A DNA stretch of 64,000 bases from Elasticomyces elasticus (Eukaryota > Ascomycota > Dothideomycetes > Mycosphaerellales > Teratosphaeriaceae): contig JAVRQT010000015.1 in the NCBI GenBank assembly GCA_035926095.1, positions 963,438 to 1,027,437 on the forward strand, given 5' to 3'. A program made the translations under genes and the position numbers. Shown piece after piece: positions 1 through 11,100 of this stretch (position 1 is its first letter; every line of letters starts with the position of its first letter). Under the pieces are notes generated by a model. The model was not told where the DNA came from and did not search any database. It saw only the letters and a list, made by a program, of their open reading frames with translations.

Positions 1-736
1 CCTTACCGTTTCGCGCATGTGATGGAAGGTCAACCAGCTGAGCTCGATGTCAAGTAAGGATAAGGTGTTTGCATGCCCAGCAGGACAAGCCCGCCTCCTG
101 TTCGGTGGTTGATGTGCAGTTTCAAAATTTGCTTCAAGCCTTTTTAGCAGTATGCGTTGTGCTGCTCTGCTCTCGCGACATAGTGCACTTTGTAGAGCCA
201 CTATGCTGTGGTGCATGCAATTCGGCATTCTTTTGCACTATTCGTTCTTCCAATCGTCCGACGCGAAGCGCTCTCACATTTTCTCCATGCTGGAATGGCA
301 GGTCTGTCAGGGTCGTCCCGATCAGTGGGTAGTCAGACACTCGTCTGTATGGCCGTGAGTATGAAGGCAAGATAGCTTGTGTCCGGCAAACAACCAGGTG
401 GCTCGCAGTACAAACGTGCCTCAGAAGTGTGGTGAGACTGGAATGAGTGAAGTTCGAGACAAAGACGTGCGGGACTCGACGGGAACGCTACGCCAAAAGC
501 GGACTGCTAAGAGACGACACGTCTTCGAGACGAGGACACCGTGGGCTTGCAATAATGTTCTGGATCGAAGGGTTATAGACGGAGTGCGTAGGAAAAGAGC
601 TCGGAAGCAGAACGTACGAATGGTCAAAGGACAGCCGCGCGAAGAGACATCCCAGCGACCTACTGCAATTTGCTCGATCCTCGTACCATGGCTTGTGGAA
701 GATGACATACGGGCTTCGACATTCGCTTCCTAGGAT
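1..736. other. 5' flank of PIK1, no gene supported
   Basis: Short open frames run on both strands but none resembles a known protein and they overlap each other freely. The part next to position 737 is presumably the promoter and 5' UTR of the kinase gene that follows. The left edge could hold the end of a neighbour that I cannot identify. Confidence 0.4.
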
Positions 737-3700
737 ATGAGCTGGAAGCTCCTTGAACGCTTCATCGGATCGGAGCACTTCAATCACGATCCGTCGTTGA
801 CTGTCGCGTATCTAGCTCGGTACGCCGACCATGTTGGGATCCAATATGTCCTCTGCTCCAAGCTTCGGCAGTTCAGCTATGAGGAGATTGAATTCTTCCT
901 CCCGCAATTATGCCATCTCCTCATATCCATCGACAATGAATCGATGGCGCTGGAGGAGTTTGTTATAGACCTGTGCGAGGAGTCTGTGAATGGTGCTGTC
1001 GTGGTGAGGATACGCATGGCCACACGAATGCCGCAAGAATGCTGACACGGGCCCGCAGACGTTCTGGATATTGCAGACGTATCTTCGCGACCTTGCACTT
1101 CAACCGGCTTCAACCGCGTTCCAAACATGTCGCAGGCTGTACAACAAGGTGCAACGGATTGTATTTGGCGGTGGCGAGCCTGTACGAAGAGAGCGTATAC
1201 AAGAGAATGTGCTTCCAGTGATGGTACTGTCTAGCTTGGTGTTGGCCGGCATTGGTATGTCGCTGCTACCCCAACATGCAGGTCCGCTTGCCATTGCGCA
1301 GGCACGACGACCAAGACCTGTGGAAGACGTGATATCTGAGGCCCTTCCAACAGCTCCAAAGCTTGGAAGAAGTGCTACTGTTACAGGAACCACAAGCACT
1401 GGCAGACGAGCGAGGCCAGGATCGAGTGATGCAAAAGATCCTGCTCGGAGGAGAAAGAGACCTCCCACTCTCCAAACGACCGATGTGGCGACCTCTCAAA
1501 CACAGCCTAGTTCACCCGTTGTGGGTAGCGGAAGAGTTCCATCCCTACGACAAACCTCGATTGCACGAAGCGCCGAAGCTGCAGCAAGCACAGCATCTCT
1601 GCCCGATCATCGAAAGTCAATCGTGACTCCAAGCAGTCTGCCTGCTTCACCTGGTGTACCCCGAAGACCAAGCGAAATGTCGCGGCGGCACTCTCACGCA
1701 GTACGACCGAGTGGGCCATCCGCCCTGTCTCGAAATCAAAAAGTGCGAATGCTCCGTCAGAATTACTTCCGCAGCGAGACACAGCTCCTTACTGCACTCG
1801 AAGGGATCTCGAATCGTCTCGTCTCAATCCCCAAGCCAGCTCGACTGAGCGCACTGCGCGCAGAGCTAGCATTGGTTGCGCAAGATCTGCCGGCGGAAGT
1901 TGACATCCCTCTCATTTGCCCAGCCTCGCTGACCGGTGGATCTGCAAGCCGAAGTCTGCACCATCGCATCGTGCGGTTGAACCCGGCTGAGGCTACTAGT
2001 CTCAATAGTGCGGAGAAGGTGCCATATCTGCTCATGCTCGAGGTACTGCGAGATGATTTCGACTTTGACCCGGAAAGTGAACAGAACGTGCAGCTTATTG
2101 CCGAGCTTGTCAACGAGAAGGTGAAGCCAAAGCGAAGGCTTTTCGATACGTCAGACGCCGCCCGTGAAGCTGCCTTGCAAGCCCAGCAAGCAGAGACGCC
2201 CATCGACAGTGTGCTAGAACCACTGAATGGGGATCTGTCCAGCGCCGCTCTGCTGCACGATGCCAATGGTGAAGCAGATGCACACACCGGTAGCCCAAGC
2301 ACACGTGCTATGAAAGAGCTGCCGCGCCTCTCGAGCGGCGTCAGCACGCTATCGTCTGGCATAAGCCTGCCTACCCCGCGTACTTCTGAAGGGCCTATCA
2401 GCAGATCTAGCACTCCCGGACTCCGGCCCTCGCCTTATCTGCGACCTCAACAATCAAGCCAAGCAGATGTGTCGGCCCTAGCTGACCATATGCGCATGGC
2501 GTCGCAGATGCTGGCACAGCTCGAGATGAGCGCTACAAAACGTCCAAGGACCGAGGTCGCAGCGATCAGAGCGAAGATCATCGCCAGTATGCAATCGTTG
2601 GAGGAGCAGAGCTTTCTCGCGGACGATGCGCTCTCGACAACGCCGAGTTTCGACACTATCATGGCCAAAGCTAGCGATGTAGGCTCCCATGCGGAGCCAG
2701 GCGACATTGAGAACGACGAGCTTGATGCACCTACTGATCCCAACATCAGCACAGGCAAGGGTGCCGCTCGCATGGAGAACGATGCCATGACTGGTGGGAT
2801 TCAGCGTACTGGTGATCGCGACGATCCATCAGCCGCCACTTTTGGTGAGGCCTGGGAGGTCAAAAGGGAGCGCATCCGACGTGCGTCCCCATACGGTTTC
2901 GCCAAGAACTGGGACCTCGTATCTGTTATTGTCAAGACCGGAGCCGACTTGCGTCAAGAAGCTTTTGCTTGCCAACTGATCAGCGTTTGCTCCAAGATCT
3001 GGGTAGAGCATGATGTGAACGTCTGGGTAAAGCACATGCGAATTCTTGTAACCGGGGAGGCATCCGGCTTGATCGAGACGATCACTGACGCCGTGTCGCT
3101 GCACTCGTTGAAGCGAAGCCTGACACTCGCGTCCATCACTGCCGGAGCAAACCCTCGCAAACGATTCGCGACTCTGCAAGACCACTACACCAAGACTTTT
3201 GGTGCATCAGACTCACCAGCCTTCCAAAGTGCTATTGACTGCTTCGTCCGCAGTTTGGCAGCCTACAGCGTCATCTCGTACGTCTTACAGCTCAAGGACC
3301 GCCACAATGGCAACATCTTGATCGACTCACACGGCCATGTGGTGCACATCGATTTTGGCTTCATGCTTTCGAACTCTCCGGGAAACATGGGCTTCGAGGC
3401 TGCGCCTTTCAAGCTGCCGCTTGAGTACGTTGAGCTCCTCGGCGGCCTCGACAGTCCAGCATTCAGCAAGTTCAAGGACTTGATGAAAGACGCATTTCAA
3501 GCACTGAGACGTGAAGCCGAGCGCATTGTGACTTTAGTCGAATTGATGGGTCGAGACAGTAAGATGCCTTGCTATGGCGGCGGTCTGCCAAGTGTTGTCG
3601 CGGCGCTGAGAGGAAGATTCGTGTTAGAGAAGAGTAAGGACGAGGCGCGCGATTGGGTAGAAGACCTGGTTGGTAAGAGCGCTGGAAGCTACTACACAAG

Positions 3701-3743
3701 GCTCTACGATACGTTCCAGTATCGGACACAGGGTATCTATTGA
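737..3743 (+). CDS. PIK1: Phosphatidylinositol 4-kinase, Pik1 type
   Basis: Two exons, 737-1003 and 1059-3743, joined in phase 0, give 983 residues. The intron has a GTGAGG donor and a CCGCAG acceptor; splicing restores the conserved TFWILQTYLRD block right after the junction. The N-terminal ~150 residues match the lipid-kinase unique region of Pik1. The middle (about 150-650) is a low-complexity S/T/P-rich linker. The C-terminal catalytic domain begins near residue 690 and shows the ATP-binding lysine in VKTGADLRQE (K715), the catalytic loop LKDRHNGN (D836) and the metal-binding HIDFGF (D854). The family converts PtdIns to PtdIns4P at Golgi and nucleus, supporting secretion and cytokinesis. 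Length is within the usual range for fungal Pik1. The start is the first ATG in frame with the conserved N-terminus. Identification is secure; the linker sequence is not diagnostic. Confidence 0.93.
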
Positions 3744-3902
3744 TTAGACTTCGGAAGAATGATATCGACATTATTATGCTCTTTTGTGCACGCTCGCCTA
3801 CAAGCTAGCTGGCGGGCACCGCCGATGCAAGCACATATCCGCCTGCTGGATACTATGCTGCACCGAACACACTCATGACAATCCACCAACAGTCGTGGCA
3901 TT

Positions 3903-4719
3903 CTAGTTGACGTCCACCTTAGTACCCAGCCACCTTGCGCTCACAGCCTCTGTCAACCAGCCACTTTCGATCGCATCGACATGCTCTCTCACGTAGTTCA
4001 AAAGTATCTGCAGGCCGGGGACATCACCAGAGGACTCGGGGTCCATGACAGCCAACATGCTCACTCGAGCATGGCCGAGGATCTTTGTGAGCTGCGCTTC
4101 GGTATTGCTATCAAGCAAAACCAGCCTCGTTGCTGGAGACTCCGGGTGCGAAAGAGTAGCAATACCACACAGTGTCGGGAGGTCACTGTATATGACATCG
4201 TCGAGGGATCGAAAGAGAAAGACGGCGCCTACGTGAGCTCTTGCATGCTCTGAGTCGACTTTAGGAGTTGGATGAGCTCCGCCGGTAGCAGAGAGTGTCT
4301 CAAGATGCCGATTGACGTTGTTGAAGCCAACCAGCAATTGCGAGGCAACTTGGGGCTTGCTTGATGGAGGCGTGATGGGGACGGTATCTTCAGTTGTACT
4401 ACTATGTTTGCGCTTGCGAATTCGTTTGCCCTTCGACTTCGCGATGTGCGAGTTGTGTTGTTTGATAGGGGTCAGAAGACTGAACAAGGTCAGTAGAGAG
4501 TTTGATCAAATATTCTTCAGGGGCACAAAGACCTCACGAGAAGCTCTACTATGATGTCGTGTTGTGGCTGCGGCGTCTTCGAGCTTAAGATGTTAGCGAA
4601 GTCGTGATGAAGTTCAGACTGGCATACATTTTGGGTAGTGTATATGGCGAGTCTGTTCGGTGAATGGGCTTATGCTGCTTGCTCTTGTCTGCGATCTTGT
4701 CTCTGCCTTTGTCCGCCAT
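3903..4719 (-). CDS. POP3: RNase P/RNase MRP subunit Pop3-like
   Basis: Three exons on the minus strand (4719-4628, 4583-4533, 4479-3903) give 239 residues. The first two join in phase to give a D/S-PYT-like start followed by IIVELL and then SLLTPI, the order seen in Pop3 N-termini. The middle has a conserved-looking pattern (LCGIATL, then TRLVLL, then a hydrophobic stretch with VSMLAV) typical of the Pop3 domain, a L7Ae-like fold that binds the RNA subunit. The family works in the nucleolus in tRNA 5' maturation and rRNA processing. A basic cluster (KSKGKRIRKRKH) near residue 60 could serve RNA binding or nuclear import. The second intron only fits frame if the donor is GTCTTT, which is non-consensus; the nearby GTGAGG breaks the frame. 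It shares a 414-bp divergent promoter with the deubiquitinase gene. The gene name is inferred from motif order. Confidence 0.7.
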
Positions 4720-5133
4720 ACTGTAAGTCGATGTAGATGTTCCGAGTGCTGTCGTGGATGCAAGCGATGTTTGCAGGGCTGAACACGTGAACGCCAAGCA
4801 GTGGTTGCGTCAGATCCATGGATTTAGATTAGGCTCCCGCAGCGATACCGTCAAAGCCGTCAAAGCTTCAACGCGACCGATCGACAGACGCGTGCGAGCT
4901 CTCACATCCTCGCGACTCAAAGTTCACCTTCAGTTGACTTGGATTCACATGGCGTTCTGGCGCATGCTGGCGTTCAGTGAAGCTCGGAGCTTTCTTCTAT
5001 TCTGAACACGCATTAGTGAAGCGCATCGGCACGAGCTTGGCCAAAGCCGCACTCCAGCGCAAGCACGATACATAAATCAAGTGCACCTGCTTCGGTGAGC
5101 AGCAAACAGAACGTCAGAGCTCTTGCCACCCAC
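4720..5133. promoter_or_regulatory. Divergent promoter, POP3 / deubiquitinase
   Basis: This 414-bp interval separates two start codons pointing away from each other, so it must carry both promoters unless transcripts overlap. I see no clear TATA element. A GTG upstream of the deubiquitinase ATG is in frame but is not a credible eukaryotic start. Confidence 0.5.
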
Positions 5134-8100
5134 ATGGCCTACAACTCGCCTCGCGATCACGGGGCTGACGAAAATCTGAACCTGGCGCGCAAACGCGCAA
5201 GGCTGACCGATTCTCCCACTTCATCCACGAGCGAGGCTATTCAGTTTGAGGCTCTACCACCAGAGGACGTCGGCACGGATTTCACTAACGCTATCGAGAT
5301 CCAGGACGATGACGGTATGACCATGACGAGCTTCGACGATGCCGACCATGGCTGGCCAAATCGGGAGGTTGACTGGGCACTCGACACCTTCAGCAAAACA
5401 CTGCGTGGAACTTTCTTCATGCTTGTGCAAGACTTCGCATCAATCTCCGGTTGGGTTGCAGAGCATCTCGAAATCACCGAGCAACAGCCGCGAAACATAT
5501 GGCTGGAAAAGACTACCGAGCATGAAGTATTCTTCGATCGACTGGCGCGAGACATTATTCGATTTCTGGGTCGCACCGACAACTTTGACCCTAGCGAGGT
5601 CGATCGTGAGCTTGTTGAGAATCTGACTACGTTCTTCCACAATGTCGTCAGATTGTGCGTTCGTCGGATCCAGATACTGCCGGATATCATGAAGGAGAAG
5701 CTTGCGCGACGTGACTCTGCACAACCACTGCCAGCCACCAATGGCCAGCAACAAGTGTACGGTTTGGTCTACATCCATCTGCTGAGCAATCTATACCGCA
5801 TGAATAACATGCAAACCAAGTATTTCCGCGAGCTGAGGGTGCCGTGGAAGAACATCATGGAGGACACTCAGCAAACATTTTCGGAGGATGGTATTACTCT
5901 CCGGGCTTTGGTGAGCACGCTCCATGACCTGTGCCAAGGCTTCCGGGAGATCAAAGATGCGTGGACTTTTATCGACTCTATCTTGCGCATTCTACGTAAG
6001 ATGGCCAACCACGTAGGGGAATCCGCAAACGACGTGGTAGAGATGGTGAACGGGACCATTTTGCCAGCCATCTGCGAAAAGCATCCTCGCGCACTGCCGG
6101 AAGACTTCCACGCTCTTGTGGTATCAGGATGCCGCACCCACATCGAGCAGTTAGTTGGAGAACGGACTGATAGCCGAATGGAGTTTCAGGAGATATACGA
6201 GCAGCTGATCAAAGGAGACAACGACGCTCTAGTAGGGCACGAAGCGGAGTTCGAGCAAGTCTCTGACATGGTCGGTCAACTTGACAGCGAGACCTGCGTG
6301 GGGCTGCTACGCTTGGCCTGGACCTTGCAGGCTCAGAAAAGATTCTTGTTCAGCAGCATCATGGACATCCGAAGCCTTGGCATTCGATTGCTCGTTGACG
6401 ACCTGTGTGAACTGATCAAGTGGTGCAACGGCTCTATGGAACGTCGGAAGCACACGCGTATACAGTATGCCGCACGGTTCCTCAAGCAGAACGCCCTGGT
6501 CTCGTACATCTTCAGTCCCGACTCTCACGCCAGTCTCATCACTCACTCTGCGGATATTGTCAGCTATCTCGCGATGACATCAGCATACTCGGATACAGAG
6601 ACGGATATCATTTGGCAGGCATGTACTACAAGTGTGGAAGCGGACTTCGCCAATGCTTCCTTTGCGGTGCTCCACCAGGTGTGCAGCCAACTGGAATGCC
6701 GACAGATTCTGCATGCGCTTGGAAAGTACGCAAACACACCAGTCGCAGCCATCTCGAGCCCCGCTGCGGTAGAACTGCTGCCATCGCTGTGGAAATGCTT
6801 CCACGAAACACTGCCGACGGACGACTTCGACACCACTATGGCTGGGTTCCGTGTAGCATTCAAACTCGCTCAGATCCTACACGAGGCACCACCTGCGGCA
6901 GCTGCCGACAGACTTCGAAGCGTGATAAGAACGGAGATATCGATGTACATGCAATTCCCGCTCGACTGGCGAGTGCAGTTGTACGACTGCTGTATTCCGC
7001 CCATCATCGAGGCCAACAGTCTAGCCACAGTCAGCATTGAGATCCTCAACAATTTCCTGGCATTGGGCATCTCCAGCTTGGAGGGCGATCAACTGCTCGT
7101 CAAGCTGCCTATGACTTCCATCATTGCGGAGATGCGTCGTCATGTAGAGCGTGCAGCCGATCGTGGGTCAGCAGGCCCAGCTCCGCAGGACATTGACATC
7201 CGCTCGCGACTTGGGGTTGTGGCAAGACTTCTCCCATTCTTGAAGTCCGATGAGATCGACAGCGCTCAAGCCGACTTGTACCGACTCCTGTTCGGAGACC
7301 TTGCCATGAGCAACCCAGCACGTCACATGGCCTGGCTTGAGTTGGGTGGCTTGACTAATTCAACGCCGCTCGTTCCTGCTGCTGGCCAGCTCATGGTACG
7401 CTACTTGAATGAATTCGTGCCATCAATGCCCACAGCCTTCGCCACCCCTGGTCTGCTGGAGATCTTGAAGCACAATCTCAGCGCCGCCTGCCTCATGGCC
7501 TTGTCAAGTTCGACAGGCCTGGACCTGCTTCGGCTTCCGCAATGGAAGACGCTGGTTCGTGTCGCAGCGGAAGGCTTGGAGACTGTCACTGCCGACTTCG
7601 CCGTTAAGGCGGTCTGCTATTTCATGTTCGACTGGCCGCAGAATCCCACTATGAAGGCTGCTATTGCCTCCTCGCATGCAACGTTCATACGCGATCTGGT
7701 CAATGGGCTTTGTACCAGGTTTCCTGACCCCAGCTCAGTATACGCCGAGCAACAAGTGGATGAATTCAAGCAAGCCGTCAATCTGTTGGCCACGGTTCTA
7801 CGCGAGAGCAAGACGAAACAGCTTGGCACTCAACTCGTGGATCCAATGGCCCGGGTCACACTGAGTAGTGGCCAATCTACTTCTAACAGCCTGTCTTTCA
7901 AATTGCAACTCTGCTTGCCTCAGGGCACCTTGACGAAGACCGTGCTGGCCACCGGTACAAGCACCGTCAACGACCTTGTTACGGCATTGCCAGAGCTTAC
8001 TGGAGCTGAGAACAATCGCGTGATTGTAGGCGGTAAGCTGGTAAACTTGGACGCGGACGCACAGCGGACGCTATCAGATCTTGGGGTGTCATCATCAGGT

Positions 8101-11100
8101 GGGATCACAATTTCTCCAGTCTACAATGGCGGACTCGTTCTTGAGACAGTGTTGACAGTCTCAGGGCCTGTCGAGCAGGAGATGATGGTGCAATGTGACC
8201 GACTCGAACCGTTTCTCGACGGGCCCACGGCAATGGCGCAACGCATATACGTCTTTCTCACCGAGATGCGACCATCCCCCTCGGCTCGCGCACGTATTTG
8301 CTCTGTCGAAGCAACCGCGGAGCAAGTGTTTCCCACGAACAGCCCGTGCAGAGCGGCGTTTTCCGCCCATGTACTCAAGACGAACCTTGCAGATTTCGCT
8401 CGCCTTGGCGTGGCGGATGAGCCGTTCATCGTGCACGGCATCAAGCTCTTAGCGGCTGTCCTCATGGACGACACTCCAGGCATTGTGCCATCGGTTCTGC
8501 TGCCGGTGACCGCGTGTCTTGGCAATTTTCTCCGAGGTGACCTCAGACCACTTCCGGTTCTTGTGCCGAGCGCTGACGAGAGTGCAGAGCGTTCGACAAG
8601 TGCCCCATCAGTCCCGTACTTCGCACAGCCTTCACGATTCGCGCGTCGTATGATTGACCGCATTCTAGGGGCTGAGCAGCTCGCACTAGACAGACTGCTT
8701 GTGGAACTATACCAAGTGCTCCTCCAGGCGGCGCGCGTGGATCTTGCCGTGTGGCATGCATTTTCGCAAGATAGCCGCTTTGCTGACTTGCATGCTACGC
8801 TGTTCTTGACGGACATGGCCAGTATCTCTGGCAGCACCATGCTGGCTGCTAATAGCTTCTGTGGCGAGGGGGCTGACCGTGAAGATGCCATCAGCGTCTA
8901 CTGGGATGCTATCACAAAATCGATACCCAAAGCGCTCCTGAAGAACTACTTGACGACAGGATTCTGTGGTCTCGCCACAGAGTTGCTTGCTCGCCACAAA
9001 ACTCTACAGGCCAGCGAGACAGATATTCGCCAGCTCATCAGCACTCTGCTCGACTATTTGCGGACTCACAACCATTTTGAGTCGCCCGAATGCTCTTTGC
9101 CAGATGAAGCGACAGCAGGGTTGCTCAAATTGCTAATCGCCGCCGTTACCATTCTCAAGAGCTACAAGAAACCTCTGGCTCTTGAGCATACTGCAAGCGA
9201 GGTTTTTGGAAGTTTGCTGTTTCCGGCGACCGGTCCACCACCTCGACCATTGCTGCACGAGGAAACAAGAGGACTTGCGTATGACCTGATCAAAGCCGTC
9301 TGCGAAAGTCCCACCGACTATCGCGAGCTGGCGCATCTTGCCGATTTAGCTCTGAGTACAATACAAGGCAATCCTGATGACAAGTTCCCTGGCCGCGAGG
9401 ACTGGGTACGACCGGCTGAGGCCTGTGCAGGGCTTCTGAATCTGGGTATGACTTGTTACATGAACTCGCTACTGCAACAGCTCTTTGCCAACGTCGCCCT
9501 CAGGAAGTTCTTGTTTGACGTGCCTATCGTCGACGAGGCCAAACAGGTGCTGCTACTACGCGTGCGAGATCTGTTCGCACGGATGCAAGACGATCCTGCG
9601 CCATATATGAATACAGTGGACCTTGCGAATACTTTAGGAATACAGACTGATAGCCAGGAAGATGTCCATGGCTTCTACGCAACAATGCTGACACGACTTG
9701 AAGAAAGCATGCCGGACGGCAAGTGCAAGCTTGCGATGTCTCGATTCTACACTGGGAAGTTCATCTCCCAGGTACGCGGTGAATGTGGGCACGTATCATC
9801 ACAGGCCGAGGCATTCACCGATGTATCGATCACCGTGAAGAACAAGGCAGGCTTGCGGGAGAGTCTTGATGAGTTCGTCCAGGGAGAGCCAATGCAGGGT
9901 GCAAACAAATACCGATGTCAATCTTGTGATATCGAAGACGGAGGGCGCCTCGTCAACGCGATGAAACGCACATGCTTGGACGAGACACCCGACAACATCA
10001 CCTTCTGTCTGAAGCGATTTACATTCGAAGCGATGATGGGTCTGGAAGGCAAGGTAAACGACCGCTTCGACTTTCCCACGGAAATCGACATGGCACGGTA
10101 TCAACGCCAGCATCTTGAGAGTCCCGAAGCCGAGATACAACCCGACATATTTGATCTGGTGGGTGTCATTGTGCATCAGGGGTCGCTCGAATTCGGGCAT
10201 TATTGGTCGCATGTCCAGCTCGCCAACGCTGCGAAGCCAGCAATCTGGGTCAGCCTAGAAGATCGGCGCGCGCGCCTCTGCCAGGGTGTACGAGAAGTTC
10301 AAGAGGCATGTCGTGGAGGCTCGTTCTTTCCCAACGGAATCGAGAAGAGCGACAACGCCTATGTCCTATTTTACCGTCGGCGCACTCACAGCAACAGCAC
10401 GCAGTCTCTGCTCAAACGGGTGCGTGCTCCGCCGACAGCACTCACGCGACTGCCTCCTCGAGTGGCGTTGCCAGCCGCGTTGGAAGAGACCACTGTTAGC
10501 AGTTGCTATTGGCGCTGGAAATTCGACCACCTGTTCAGTTCACGATTCTCCACGTTCATGGACTGGCTGATTAGCGACTGCCCTGCGCCGACTGTCGATG
10601 CAGAAGACTCCAGAGATCTGGTCGGATCCACAGCTCCCGACCTGCTGGGAAGCCTAGCATCGGCCGCTGCGAGGTACATGCTACGCCTACTCCTCACCGA
10701 TCCTGCCTCCGGCAAGAAGTCGCCGACCTTCCTCCAAGCTCTGACCCTGCCCCAAATCGATACTGCTGATCGCAATTTGTTCGATCACAACTTCATCCAA
10801 GCCGTCGTCGACGACACTCACTATCTCTCAGGCCTGTGGCGCAGTACAAACTATGTTTACAGGAACGGCGTTTCAGAGATGCTCAGGGAGCGTCTAGTGA
10901 AACTCAAAGCTGAGGAAGACCCGCGGTATGAAGACGTGCTACGCAACATCGTCAGCGCGCATGCGTTGCAGCTAAAGAACCTTGGCGCCATAGCAGACCG
11001 CTGGCATGCGTACTTCGAGTTCGCCGCTTGCATAGCGAAGCTTGGAGTCGCGGAGACACAGATCCTTCTCAATGCCGGCTACTTGCGCTGCGTCTGGGAG

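Noticed and set aside
377..733. 118-residue plus-strand frame before PIK1
   Set aside because: It overlaps equally long minus-strand frames, has no protein-like pattern, and sits where the PIK1 promoter and leader should be.
5095..5133. Upstream extension of the deubiquitinase frame
   Set aside because: It begins at GTG, not ATG. The first in-frame ATG is at 5134.
8121..8891. 256-residue frame antisense to the deubiquitinase
   Set aside because: A shadow of the codon usage of the real gene; biased to S and R with no motif.
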